A stretch of DNA of 64,000 nt from Carettochelys insculpta (lineage: Eukaryota; Chordata; Testudines; Carettochelyidae): positions 229,131,501-229,195,500 of the forward strand of contig NC_134137.1 of NCBI RefSeq assembly GCF_033958435.1, read 5' to 3'. This document shows, one piece after another, positions 11,916 to 23,480 of the stretch. How positions within the stretch are numbered: the first letter of the stretch is position 1; every line of letters starts with the position of its first letter. A program made the translations under genes and the position numbers. The notes beneath the pieces are model-generated. The model searched no databases, had not been told where the DNA came from, and saw only the letters and a program-made list of their open reading frames with translations.

Positions 11916-12915
11916 TGTGATGGAGTGGGGGGAGTGCAAAAGGGAGACTCAGGCTACATATGAGCAGCAAGAGCCGAATAGCTCCCAGGGGCAAAGGATG
12001 ATCCTGGGGCTACAGCTGGCAGGTGACACCTCTGCCCTGAACAAAGAGGAGGGAGGAGCCGAGCTGGCTTTGAATTGGGGGGGGAGGGCGGGGGCCACAG
12101 GTAGAGGCTAGGGGAAGGGAGAGCTGGAAGGCAGCCAGCCTGAGGAGGGGGAAAGCTGCATCCCAGAGGGGCACCCCTTGGGGTCTTCTCCCCAGGACGG
12201 GTTGGAAGGACTGTCTCTTCCGACAGCTGGTGCTGTCACTCCTGGGAGAAACTGGGCATCTGTGGCCTAAGAAACCTCTCCTGCTGTCAGACCCTGCGGA
12301 GTGAAGTGAGAGTCGCTCCCACCAGGGGACAGGGTGCAGTGCAGGGGGACCCCTGAACCCCATCCATCACAGCAGCATCTCCTGGGGACGGGGATGGGGA
12401 ACCTGCAGCACAGGGCTGGGGGGACAAAGGCCATGGCTCGGGGCCCACACTAACGCCTGTCTCCATTCTTCTTCCCCCCCTCCTCTCCCGTGTCCCGCAC
12501 CTGCACCATCAGAAGGACCAGAAGAGAGAGCCGGTGAGGCATCAGTGGTCCCGGCTCTCCGGGACCATCGCTCCAGGCCAGCCCCTCGGCCGAGGACTGA
12601 CAGGCCTCACGGCGGGCTAGACGGCGGACCCCGCGCCACCACCAGCCGACGGCGACAGACCCCCAGCTGCTGGCCATCCAGCTGCAGGAGCGGGCACTGG
12701 CCTGGCGCCAAGAGGCATGGGGGGCCTACATGGAGACTTTCAACCGCCTGGTGGACTACCTGGCCCCCCATGCCGTGCCGGCCGCCGCAGCGCCCGCTGT
12801 GCCTGCTCCACCAGCCGCACCACCAGCTGCTCCGCCCATCGCCGTCCCGTCAGTCGTCGCCCCCGCTACCCACCGCCGAGGGCCGGAGCGCCGAGGGACC
12901 CCTGGAGCCAGCTGA
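10973..12915 (+). CDS. Harbinger Myb/SANT-like DNA-binding protein, spliced
   Basis: In Harbinger elements this partner protein binds transposon ends and helps bring the transposase to DNA and into the nucleus (family knowledge). The first exon, 10973-11446 (158 codons), starts at an ATG in good context (G at -3, G at +4). It has a Gln/Gly/Ser-rich N-terminus, then a trihelix Myb/SANT domain at about residues 37-130: RGPSWTEAELRDLLGLW, a basic KRRNADAF helix, SKVKELRQGYSRARD and CPFYRELRDILG. It ends at a strong donor (GAG|GTAAGC). A possible second exon (11481-11641) encodes a run of eight glutamates. The C-terminal exon, 12604-12915, contains ALAWRQEAWGAYMETFNRLV, a helix typical of these proteins, then an Ala/Pro tail. 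Exon 1 joins 12604 in phase; inclusion of the second exon does not keep phase, so the splice model is uncertain. Confidence 0.75.
11502..11530. repeat. (GGA)n microsatellite
   Basis: About nine GGA units within the probable second exon of the Myb gene, giving a glutamate run in one frame. Confidence 0.85.
11880..11914. repeat. (CAG)n microsatellite
   Basis: About eleven CAG units with one CAA, in intronic sequence of the Myb gene. Confidence 0.85.
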
Positions 12916-14172
12916 GACTCGCCGGGCATATCTTCCGGTCTGGCCCGCCCCCAGCCAGCCCCGGACAGGGCTGCGGCCGCGGCAGGGCTCCCAGCCGCCC
13001 ACGCCCAGTGCCAGACTTTAGGGGCGAGGGGCCCGGGACGTGGCGCCCCCCTTGTATATAGTTTCAACTTATTATTTTGTGCCCCCCATTTGCCCCGTCC
13101 GCCCCATGTAAATAGTTCTCCCCTTTATCCTCCCTGGTTTTCTTTTTATTAATGAGGACACTTTTTTATTACTATTGCTTTATTTGTACATATTACTTTG
13201 GTTCCACATGTTGTATATAGTTTGTTCTTGTTTTATATATTTATAGTTTAAAAAAAAAGTTCTCAAAGAAAAAGAAGTTTAAGTTCAGCCACAAGTGCGT
13301 GCTGTCATTTGTCCAGGAAAAGTGGGAGGGGGGTGCGGTTGGGTGCTCCATGGTGTGGGCGTTGGGGCAGGAGTGTGGTGGAGGAAGGGGCGGGCAGTGG
13401 GGGGCCTGGCAGAGTTCACCCCGCGGCCTCATCATCGAAGTGGGCTCTCAGGGCCTCCTGGACCCAGGTCCCTTCGGGGTCCACCTGCCGACTGGGGGCA
13501 GCGGGTGGCTGCACATCGGCCCTGCCGGCCTCCACAGCCCAGCCCTGGAAAAAGGCCTCCCCCTTGCTCTCCACCAAATTGTGCAGGGCGCAGCAGGCAC
13601 CCACAATCGGGGATGTTGTTGGGGCCCGCATCCAGGCGGGTCAGGAGACATCTCCAGCGTCCTTTCAGGCGGCCAAATGAGCGCTCCACCACCTGGCGCA
13701 CATGGTTCAGGTGCTCATTGAAGCGCTCCTGGCTAGTGGAGAGATGGCCCGTGTACGGGTGCATGAGCCAGGGCCGGAGGGGGTATGCCGCATCTGCGAT
13801 GACGCAGAGGGGCATGGTGGTGTCCCCCAGAGGGATCTCCCGCTGGGGGATGTAGGTCCCCGCCTCCAGCTGGCGGCACAGGCCCGAGTTCCGGAAAACC
13901 CGGGCGTCGTGGGTGCTGCCAGGCCAGCCCACATAAATGTCCTGGAAACGTCCCCGGCTGTCCACCAAGGCCTGGAGGACCACAGAATGGTAGCCCTTGC
14001 GATTCAGGTATCGTCCTCCACTGTGAGGTGGGGCGCGGATGGGGATGTGAGTCCCATCCAGAGCCCCGAAGCAGTTGGGGAAGCCCAGGGTGGCAAAGGC
14101 CGCGATGGTGGCATCTGGGTCCCCCAGCCTCACGAGCCTGTGCAGGAGCATGGCGTTGATGGCACGCACAAC

Positions 14173-14370
14173 CTGCAGAGAAAGCACATGGGACAGCACC
14201 AATGAGGGGTGAGCAGCGTGTGCGTGGCCCTGCCCTGCCCTGCCCTGGCCTCCCCCGCCCTCCTCTGCCCTGCCCTCCCCTCCCCCGCCCTGCCCTCCCC
14301 TCTCCTCCCCTCCCCTCCTCTGCCCGGGCCCCCTTCCCCTGCCCTGCCCTCCCCCCGTGGGTTCTCGTAC
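14173..14370 (-). other. Transposase intron with G-rich tandem motif
   Basis: On the coding strand the 198-bp intron is a run of GGGGAGGGCAGGGCA-like units (14220-14355) between consensus splice sites. Its length is divisible by three and one frame stays open through it. Dense G-tracts could form G-quadruplexes; that is inference. Confidence 0.6.
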
Positions 14371-14832
14371 CTCCATGAGGAGAAGCCCCAACGGTGGCCT
14401 TGCCGACACCAAACTGCTGTCCCACGGATCGGTAGCTGTCGGGAGTGGCCAGCTTCCAGACAGCGATGCCGACCCGTTTCTCCACTGTGAGGGCACGCCG
14501 CATGGCGGTGTCCTGGTGCCTGAGTGTGGGGGTGAGCCACTGGCACAGCTCCATAAATGTCTGCCGGCTCATTCTGAAGTTCCTGAGCCAGCGGTCGTCA
14601 TCCCACTCCCCAAGCACCAGCCGCTCCCACCAGTCGGTGCTGGTGGGGTAGCTCCACAGCCGCCGGCGTGTGAGGCGGGGGTGGGGGGCGGGGTGCTGCA
14701 GGGTTGGGGATTGAGCCCTGCTGCCCTGGGGGCAGCTCCTCCTCCGGTGTAGCAAGGAGGTGCTCAGCTGCCTCCCGCATAGCATGGATCAGGGCAAGCC
14801 CTGCTCCTGCCGGGAGGGATGGGTGGACCTCT

Positions 14833-14860
14833 GGCTGCTGCTGCTGCTGCTGCTGCTGGG
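14833..14860. repeat. (CTG)n microsatellite
   Basis: CTG units that encode the glutamine run at the transposase N-terminus on the minus strand. Confidence 0.85.
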
Positions 14861-15228
14861 GGTCCATGACTGCGTCGCCCGGGGTCTGTATGCCTATGGC
14901 TCCTCAGACCGCATGCTGTGCAGGCTGAGTGTGTCTGGGAGGGGACCTTTAAGGGAGCGGCTAGCTGTTGCCCCGGAAGCGCTAGTCCGCCCTGTGACCC
15001 TGTCTGCAGCTCTGCCTGGCATCCCTATTTCGATGTGTGCTACTTTGGCGTGTAGACGTTCCCTCGCTGTGCCTATTTCGATGTGGTGCTGCGCAATGTC
15101 GAAGTTGAACATCGACGTTGCCAGCCCTGGAGGATGTGTAGAAGTTATTTATCGAAATAGCCTATTTCGATGTCGCTACATCAAAATAAGCTATTTCGAT
15201 GTAGGCTTCACGTGTAGACATAGCCACT

Positions 15229-17509
15229 GTGTACAATGCCACCATTCCATCAGTCACCCAGGCCTGTAACCTGGGCACTGTCTTCAGTTCAGACCTCTTT
15301 CTGGGTCCCTGCATCCAGGCTAAGCCAATATCTTGCAGATGCTTTCTGCATAACCACTCCAAGATATGGCTTTTCCTGTCCATCCCCACAGCTAAGACTC
15401 TTGACCTTACCATTCTGCCTCTCCAGTGTTTGACACCCTTTTCTCTGGACTTCACGTGGCTTTGTTGCTCTACTCTTATCCATTCAGAGTTCTTTGCAGC
15501 CCCCCCATTTGTGCCCCTTTCTCTCTCACATCAATCAGAAACCTCATGTGTCCCCTTTCAAAGCCCTTCTTAACCTATCCCCACCGAACTGTTGTCTCTC
15601 GTTGGCTCTGAGATGTCAACTCCCACAGCCAGTAGGACCACCATGCCAGCTTCCACTGCTCAATTGTTAAATTTTCAATGCAGCACCATTGTGTCTTCTC
15701 CCAGGCTTCTGCTCATGCTTGAGACATGCTTCCCATAAGTATCCAGACAGCTGCCTCATTTTCCACCTTCATAAACCCTTCTTAGAAATAGAGCTGTCCA
15801 GAAGAAAATCCAACATAACCATTTTTTACTGAAATTTGTCAATTTGTCAAAACTGAACTATTCCACAGAGATGGTTTAAGTTGAGTGACGTTTCTCCAAA
15901 ACCCAGGCATGGTTCCAATGGAATACTACGTACCCCACCGATTTCCTGCCATCTTGCCTGGGCATCTCCTGGGCAGCCTAGGCTCCTGGTCTGAATGGGG
16001 TTTTATCTCTTTTCGTGGAGAATTTAAAAATTGTTGTTTTTCATTCTAAGTCAGAATGAAACCAGGTTATGAAATAATGAAACCCTTTTCAAACTGGAAT
16101 GCCTTTCCCTGCCCTGCCCTGCTTGTCTTAAAGCTCTCCTTTGCCACATTGCCTACAACATCTTGACAATGGTTAGGCTGCTGGTATATTGAGCCCACAG
16201 CCTGACTGACAATATTGTCTCACTGTTTCCCCCATCTGTCTGTGTCCACCTCTTGTTTCTTGTCTTAGATTGTAAGCTGTTTGGGCCAGGATTTTCTTTT
16301 TGTTTTGTGATTTTATGCAACACCTTGCATAATGGGTTTCTGGTCCATGACTAGGGTTCCTAGTCATGGACTAGGCAATAAAGCATAAATAGTCGTGGAC
16401 TTCGTCAATACAAATATAATAATATACTGTAAACCAAATCCTGCAGTCCTGTCTTGGGATTTACTCAGTTCTTACTCAGACAAAACTCACATTAATTCCC
16501 AATAGCAATCAAGTAAAGTCTAAATTAAGACATCAAGATTAGCCCCGAGACAAATAACATCTAATAGAGGAAACTACAGTCGGCTTGTCTTCCTGCTGAC
16601 TGGTCCGTCCAGAAATGGCTTGTAACCAAAGCCAACATATGGGCAGTAGCTGCAAAGGCCATCTATGTGTGGCGATCCAAGTGACAGAGATCACAGCACC
16701 TTCCCTGCAACACTAAACTCATTGAGCTATCATAAGGTGGAAGGCAGAACAGAAGCAGCCCTGATGTATCCCACAGCAGCAGCAGGTCTACATGAACAAC
16801 TGATGTTAGTCTTTTACATTCCCATGACCCTGAAACGAGCACTATAGAAACTGAAAGTAGTCTTCAAGCAATAAAGTGCAAATGTAAAGATAAATAGCCC
16901 TCTCAAACTTAACATGGGCTGTCTCTGCAAATACTGCACTATGTACCACGTACCCATAGCCTGCGGAAATGTATATTTCCATACAAGCACTTTTTATGAT
17001 GAAGGTGACACAAACATTCGCTTAGCTTTATTGTCCTGACTCATGGACAATCTTCTCATGTACAGGGTAACCGTCTGCAACTTGCTGCAGGCCAGTCTGC
17101 ACTTATTGGTCCATCGTAAAGGCACGTTGTAAGTTCAGAGGTTACTGGAGCTTAATGCTGTAAGGAGTCTAGTCCTTACCACCAACAAAATCTTTGAACT
17201 TTCCTGGCAGCAGGACATCATACTCTCTTTACATCCTTTGCGGGGAGTGAGAGGTATTTACTGTCCCAATTATGAAAGGCTCAGTAACTTTCCAATCCCG
17301 AATCACTGTTCTCTCAATTTTTTTGCAGTAGGCGCTGCAAAATTCAGTATGCACGGACTTCCTGGGGAGATGCGATACCCTTTCTGGGAGTGCGAGACAT
17401 GCCAGATTTTTTTAGAAGGTAAATCATCAAAAACACAAAATAAACATAGGCACATTAAGTACAACTACTTTGTTTCATCAAACCTGTGTATGAATTCATT
17501 TAACCTCTA
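15229..17509. other. Anonymous intergenic or intronic sequence
   Basis: No gene, repeat pair or TIR recognised in about 2.3 kb. Confidence 0.5.
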
Positions 17510-17512
17510 AGG

Positions 17513-18200
17513 GGCTACGTCTACACGTGAAGCCTACTTCGAAGTAGCCTATTTCGATTTCGATGAATAACGTCTACACGTCCTCCAGGGCTGGCAACGT
17601 CGATGTTCAACATCGACGTTGTGCAGCACCACATCGAAATAGGTGCAGCGAGGGAACGTCTACACGCCACAGTAGCACACATCGAAATAAGGGTGCCAGG
17701 CACAGCTGCAGACAGGGTCACAGGGCGGACTCAACAGCAAGCCGCTCCCTTAAAGGGCCCCTCCCAGACACACTTGCACTAAACAGCACAAGACACACAG
17801 AGCCGACAACGAGTTGCAGACCCTGTGCATGCAGCATGAATCCCCCGCTGCAGCAGCAGCAGCCAGAAGCCCTGGGCTAAGGGCTGCTGCACACGGTGAC
17901 CATAGAGCCCCTCAGGGGCTGGAGAGACAGCGTCTCTCAACCCCCCAGCTGATGGCCGCCATGGAGGACCCCACAATTTCGATGTTGCGGGATGCGCAAC
18001 GACTACACGGTCCCTACTTCGACGTTGAACATCGAAGTAGGGCGCTATTCCCATCCCCTCATGGGGTTAGCGGCTTCGATGTCTCGCCGCCTAACGTCGA
18101 TGTTAACATCGAAATAGCGCCCAACACGTGTAGCCGTGACGGGCGCTATTTCGAAGTTAGTGCCGCTACTTCGAAGTAGCGTGCACGTGTAGACACGGCT
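17513..18200 (-). mobile_element. Harbinger derivative, 688 bp
   Basis: Ends GGCTACGTCTACACGTG and CACGTGTAGACACGGCT; flanks AGG and AGT, an imperfect TSD. It is reversed relative to the full element and keeps the transposase start region (MNPPLQQQQPEALG then stop). The interior is colinear with the 9.5-kb and 22.7-kb copies. Confidence 0.85.
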
Positions 18201-18486
18201 AGTGTTAGCTCATAGGTCACAGTTTACTTCTGCAGTGAAACTCCACATCTCTGGGTGGTACTGTGTATTTTTGTATGCCTACTGTACTATTATTTGTGGT
18301 GAGTAATAACACAAAACTATTTAACACATATTTAATATGCATTTAAAAGTGTATAGGCCCCCATCTCCATTTCTGATTTTCAATAAGGGGAGCGAGAGCA
18401 TATTTGATTTTTGATAACAGGTGCAAGAACATATTTTGAGAACCAAAGAGGTGCAGGCTGCAGTAAAGGTTAAGAACCACTGCTCT
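18201..18486. mobile_element. Possible hAT right end
   Basis: Bases 18460-18482 contain GGTTAAGAACCACTG, the reverse complement of the common hAT terminus CAGTGGTTCTTAACC. No left end or TSD was found; the Harbinger derivative may have split it. Confidence 0.35.
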
Positions 18487-21360
18487 AAAGGAAGAACAGA
18501 ATCATTTGGAAGTGAAATAATTGTGTTTCAGAAAAACTGATACACTAATAATAGGTCATGTACTGGGGCATCATAGGGATTTTTCACCTTTCCTTGTAAT
18601 ATCAACCTATTTGATACCAACACACACAGCAGCACCAAAAAGGAAGATTCTCCAAAAGTGTCTTGCATGCACTTTTCAATCTTGGTTGGATGCTCTCAAA
18701 TGGGGATCCCTATGATGAGAACAGAGGTGTGGGTAGTCTCACCTTTCCTATTAGTTTTGCATCTGTACTAAACACCAAGCATCAAGGTCAGTAACAGAAC
18801 CTCTATAGGATTCAAACCCGCAAGGCCCTGCAGTCAGACCATCATCTCATTGCCAAAAAGGATGACCAACTGCTGCTGGATCTTTGGTCATTTGTATGGA
18901 AAGATATTTGGTTTCCATTGCCAGGAGAATACACGACACGGATCTTTGCTAACTCCATAACGTACCAAAGTCGGAAAGAAAATAATTAAAAAAAATTCTA
19001 TTCATATTCCCTTTGCTGCCTTCTCAGAAAGAAGGGAAGTTTGAGGCTGAGCAATTGTTGCATAGCCCCTTAATTTCAAACTGTGTTTTCTTTGCCAGTC
19101 TTCCTATGGGCAGGCATGCAGCATGCCCTCCAAATAATGCCATGCAACTGCCCCTTCATTGGCTCCTACAAGCTGTGGCATATCAAGATCTTCCCACTTA
19201 ATGGATCTCAGGTCCCTCCTGGATCCTGGGGATTGCAGTGATGGAGACTGGGGTACTATATTATGAGGTGCCGAATTGGAGGGGTTGGGACAGAGTAATG
19301 TTTTTGGGGGGGGGGGCTGGGGGAAACTGGGTAACATCTGCTGTAATTGGTTTCTTCTTCTTCTTCAATACATTTCAGCAATCCTGCTTGATTATCTGAG
19401 GCATCTTGGTGTTTGAATGGGCTCCCATTCCATCCTTCAATTTTATTTCCAGGGCTGAGCAGTGACATTCTACAGAAGCCAGATGATGAAGGCTAAAGGG
19501 AAACAGCATCCACCTTTAAAACAACTGTGTCCAAATGAGAGGGAAACTGCAACTAACTCACAAAGGTGGCACTCTCTCCCTTCCTTACTGCTTATCTCCA
19601 GGTCACTGTGGAACTAGAATTCCCCCTTTGGCTCGGTGAGAGCTAACAAATAATGATGATTCACCAACTTGGATCACATTCTGCAGCTGAAGACACTCTC
19701 CTGAAGTAATCAGAAAATAGTTATGAAAACAGGACAAAGATGTTTGAAGAGCCTGTTTCAGCTAAACAATTTTCCATAAGCTGGAAGAATGTGATAAACA
19801 TTTTCCAATGGACGAAATCATAAACAGAGAGACCCATTGTCTTCCATCGTCACTGATACAGGCCTAGTGTGAATGATGACTAATGCTCACCCACTAAAAC
19901 CCAAATATGCTGTCCAAAGAAGGGGGAAGGGAAAGAGTTCAGTTTTCTGGCCCATGTGTTTGACTTCATTTTAATACCATTGTATCTCAAATGTTTGGTC
20001 CTAATTGTCTCCTGAAACTTCAATACCTGCATTCATGCTGCCGGGCTCCAGGGACTCCAGAGCACCAAACTGTCCCCATTGAAAGGAAATGAAAAATCGG
20101 CTGATGCTATCCAGACCCCTTCAGAACTCCAACCATTTAAGTGCTGTATCCTGCAGAGTGATTAATGATTTTTTACATCTAAGAAAGAAAGAAATCCTTT
20201 ACTGTTCTCCGCTCTTGATCCAGCATACAGCAAAGACATGGTTTGTAAGGATATATGCCTTTGTTCATTTCTTCTTTTTTTTTTTGTCTTTCTGGACAGC
20301 CTCTTCAATATGTTTGGTGGGAGTCGTGGCATCACAATTTTGGCAGAAAGTCTGGTTTTCTCTTGGCTAACGTTCAGGTTTTTGTGGTTATTTTTAAGCT
20401 GCAACCTGAACCTGTTCACCACCCCTTTATTAACATGTGTTTTATGACACAGGTGTAATAATTAATCCAAATGGTTACCAGATGTGGCTGTCTATCTCTG
20501 GGCATGTCAGCTCCGACACACCACCCTTTAATCAGCCAGTGCCCAGGCAATGCCAAAGAAAATGAAAGAAAATAAATTCCATTGAAATATTTATGGGGGC
20601 CACCTGGATAGAAAAATACCTTGTCCCTTGCTTTTCCTCTGTTCCAGATGGCTACAAGAGACTCACCAAATACAGGAGGTCAAATCAATCTTGCAGAGCA
20701 TTCAAAATGAAAGCTGTGCCTAGCGCCTTAATTTAGTCAAGGAAATGACGTTTTGCATATATGCTCTAATGGACCCTGCCCACCTCACCTTATTTGTAAG
20801 TGATTCCCCTTCCCTTTGCCAGCACCACTACTGGCTGGATCTCTTATTTCTGTATTTCAGGTTAGCAGCTTCTGCCACTGTCCCCAGCAAGCCCAAGTGG
20901 AGCGTCTTCTTTGTGTTATCAGCTGCTTTTTGTGTGTTGCATTGGAAACTAACACTGGAAATGCCAGAATTCTACATACTTGCCACTTCCACTTTCCCTT
21001 TTCCAGTTATTTTCAACCTTCTTGTGGGTATTTTCAGCAGATGTTCTTTGGTGAGATGTTTTGACTGTAAATGTCGGGTTAGTGTGCTCATTCTAGACCA
21101 CTGCCAGAGGAATCCAATCCCTGATATCTTTGGCATCCATGCAACTTTTAAGTCAGAAAGGAACAAACCCTTGTTTTCTATGACAAGTATTGTGACTGGG
21201 TGCTCACTGAGAAACAGAAATGAATGAGTGGGGAAATACAAAGGAATAAAGAAGTTCAGAAGAACAGATGGTATGAGAGTGCGAAAGGGTGCACCAAATT
21301 AAACCCCATGCAAACCCATTGAAATCAGTGCAGATAAGAAGAAACTATTGGAACTATTTA
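18487..21360. other. Anonymous sequence
   Basis: No recognisable gene. The longest frame (20745-21227, 160 codons, +) starts at a non-ATG codon and shows no domain. A G-run lies at 19309-19319 and a T-run at 20275-20285. Confidence 0.5.
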
Positions 21361-21540
21361 TAGAGAGGTAGCTGTGTTAGTCTGTACTCCAACAAAACAA
21401 AGCAGCAGAAATGTAGCACTTTAGAGACTAACAAAATGATTTATTCACTGATGAGCTTTCGTGGGACAGACCCACTTCTTCAGATCAATTGCATTTCCAG
21501 TACAGACTGACATTTATAAGTACAGAGGACCAAAACCAAA

Positions 21541-21600
21541 AGCAAACAAACAAACAAAAAAAACCCCCCAACATACAAAAAACAAACAAAAAAACCCCAA
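21541..21600. repeat. A/C-rich low-complexity tract
   Basis: Runs of AAAC and AAAAACCCC within the PLE 3' region. Confidence 0.7.
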
Positions 21601-22205
21601 CCTCCCCAACAATTGCAATAAAAACTGACAAATCAAATAGGATTGAAGGAAAGAGGTGAGGGGGTGGGGGATGTTAATTGTCCCTGTCTGAGATAATTAT
21701 GAGCATCAAAGGAAGGGAAGCAGTCCTTGTAATGCGTGAGGTATTTGTTGTCTCTGTTCATACCATGTGTTAATGTGTCAAATTTGCATATGATCTAATC
21801 TCTCTCTCTAATCTGTTATTAAGTTCTTTATGTTCCAGGACACGAATTCTCAGGTCTTTAACAGAATGGCTCACTCCATTGAAGTGTTCACTGACTGGTT
21901 TATGTGTATTGAGTTTTTTGATGTCTGCTCTGTGTCCACTTATTCTTTGGAGACGGTTTTACCCAGTCTGTCCAATGTACATAGCATCAGAGCATTGTTG
22001 GCACATAATACCATATATAATGTTGCTGGAAGTGCATGAGAATGTGCCTTTGATATTGTAACTAACATGCTTACGTCCAGTGATGGTATCCCCAGGGTAA
22101 ATATGTGGACAAAGTTGGCAGCAGGGTTTGTTGTAAGGAAGAGTTCTAGGATTAGTATTACTGTGGTGTAGCCTGTGACTGCTGGTGAGAATCTTTCTCA
22201 TGTGA

Positions 22206-22515
22206 ATAGTAACAAAGAGGAAGCCATGCTAGTCTATAAACAAAAAGCAGTCAAGTAGCACTTTAAAGTGCTACTTGACTGCTTTTTGTTTTGATAGTGT
22301 ATAGACTAGCACGGCTTCCTCTTTGTTACTATTCAACATGCAAGGCACTACATTTAGCCGTTTGGAATGGAGATCCATCACCTACATGAAAAAAACTCGC
22401 CCAGATCCAGACAGACATCATCTTTCTCTCCAAATGCAAGAAAATGGACATTGTACCCAAGGGACTGACAGTGAAATTTTGCTAGTTTTTAAAGTGCTAC
22501 TTGACTGCTTTTTGT
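22206..22515 (+). mobile_element. Small PLE copy with 5' inverted repeat and 12-bp TSD, nested in another PLE
   Basis: TTTCTCATGTGA occurs exactly at 22194-22205 and 22516-22527, bracketing 310 bp. The first ~130 bp form a near-perfect palindrome centred near 22265 (AAGCAGTCAAGTAGCACTTT and its complement, extended to AGAGGAAGCC and GGCTTCCTCT). Next comes a short ORF remnant (about 22412-22480) reading DIIFLSKCKKMDIVPKGLTV, which I recognise as a PLE N-terminal motif. It ends with the tail AAAGTGCTACTTGACTGC. It looks like a heavily internally deleted PLE that kept hairpin, start of ORF and tail. Confidence 0.8.
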
Positions 22516-22657
22516 TTTCTCATGTGAGGAGGTTGTCTATAGGAAAGGACAGGCCTGTCACCTAGAGCCTTCTGGAGTGTAGCATCCTGATTCAGAATAG
22601 GTAGTAGATTTAGTAGATTTTTAATGATGCATTGCAGGGGTTTGAGTTGAGGTCTAT

Positions 22658-23368
22658 GGCTATGTCTACACGTGAAGCCTACATCGAAATAGCTTATTTC
22701 GATGTAGCAACATCGAAATAGGCTATTTCGATGAGTAACGTCTACACGTCCTCCAGAGCTGGCAAAGTCGATGTTCAACTTCGACGTTGAGCAGCACAAC
22801 ATCGAAATAGGCGCTGCGAGGGAACGTCTACACGCCAAAGTAGCACACATCGAAATAAGGGTGCCAGGCACAGCTGCAGACAGGGTCACAGGGCGGACTC
22901 AACAGCAAGCCGCTCCCTTAAAGGGCCCCTCCCAGACACAGTTGCACTAAACAACACAAGATCCACAGAGCCGACAACTGGTTGCAGACCCTGTGCCTGC
23001 AGCATGGATCCCCAGCTGCCGCAGCAGCAGCCAGAAGCCCTGGGCTAAGGGCTGCTGCCCATGGTGACCATAGAGCCCCGCAGGGGCTGGAGAGAGAGCG
23101 TCTCTCAACCCCTCAGCTGATGGCCGCCATGGCGGACCCCGCTATTTCGAAGTTGCGGGACGCGCAACGACTACACGGTCCCTACTTCGATGTTGAACGT
23201 CGAAGTAGGGCGCTATTCCTATCCCCTCATGCGGTTAGCGACTTCGACGTCTCGCCGCCTAACGTCGAAGTTAACTTCGAAATAGCGCCCAACACGTGTA
23301 GCCGTGACAGGCGCTATTTCGAAGTTAGTGCCGCTACTTCGAAGTAGCGTGCACGTGTAGACACGGCT
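22658..23368 (-). mobile_element. Harbinger derivative, 711 bp, TAT TSD
   Basis: Ends GGCTATGTCTACACGTG and CACGTGTAGACACGGCT; TAT at 22655-22657 and 23369-23371. It interrupts the PLE frame at 21361-23478: joining the flanks restores a continuous PLE protein reading. It keeps the MDPQLPQQQPEALG start and both subterminal palindromes. Confidence 0.9.
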
Positions 23369-23480
23369 TATAGGTGATGACAAGTGGCATTCTGTTGTTG
23401 ATCTTCTTGGGCTTATGTTGAAATAACTGGTTTCTGGATATTCCTCTGGCCCTGTCAGTTTGTTTTTTTACTTCTCCTCG

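Larger units (their letters stand above)
13416..14867 (-). pseudogene. PIF/Harbinger DDE transposase, nearly intact, three apparent frameshifts
   Basis: This is the enzyme that would cut and paste the element. Translation starts at 14867 (MDPQQQQQQQQPEVHP, a glutamine run). An early helical block (DWWERLVLGEWDDDRWLRNF, SRQTFMELCQWL, KLATPDSYRSVGQQFGVGKA) is followed by a probable 198-bp intron (14370-14173; donor GAG|GTACGA, acceptor TCTCTGCAG). The DDE_Tnp_4-type core follows: FGALDGTHIPI (first D), QALVDSRGRFQDIYVGWPGS (second D), THDARVFRNSGL, VRQVVERSFGRLKGRW (E), ending GACCALHNLVESKGEAFFQG. The catalytic triad is intact. The frame changes near 14680 (a G/C run), near 14385 just before the donor, and near 13605 (ATCCCC before ATTGTGGG). 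Each needs a one-base correction, so the copy is probably inactive unless the changes are sequencing errors. Confidence 0.85.
10538..15225 (+). mobile_element. Nearly complete PIF/Harbinger transposon, 4,688 bp, ACT TSD
   Basis: Termini are AGCCGTGTCTACACGTG on the left and the reverse complement of GGCTATGTCTACACGTG on the right, flanked by ACT at 10535-10537 and 15226-15228. Inside are two convergent genes, as expected for Harbinger: a Myb/SANT-domain gene on + (10973-12915) and a DDE transposase gene on - (14867-13416). The body is GC-rich and CpG-rich, unlike the surrounding AT-rich DNA. Five 0.7-kb copies in this window share its ends. Near-perfect TSD and conserved motifs suggest recent insertion, but the transposase has apparent frameshifts, so this copy may be recently dead or the sequence may hold errors in homopolymers. 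Confidence 0.93.
21361..23478 (-). mobile_element. Penelope-like element, minus strand, interrupted twice
   Basis: Reading down from 23478, frames give a linker with INNRMPLVITY (about 23390), then, after the Harbinger insertion, PQLKPLQCIIKNLLNLLPIL and VLSYRQPPHMRK. After a nested small PLE come ILTSSHRLHHSNT, CCQLCPHIYPGDTITG and the GIY-YIG core YGIMCQQCSDAMYIGQTG. The 3' end (21361-21487) has the CACTTTAGAGACTAAC and GGGACAGACCCACTT tail motifs. The reverse transcriptase domain itself is not in this segment. The order of RT-linker, Cys motif and endonuclease matches PLEs. Two insertions and later stops make it a pseudogene. Confidence 0.8.

Noticed and set aside
13305..14752. Plus-strand frames of 120-190 codons across the transposase
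   Set aside because: They are antisense to the transposase, whose conserved motifs lie on the minus strand.
20745..21227. 160-codon open frame
   Set aside because: Starts at a non-ATG codon, has no recognisable motif and no splice or promoter context.
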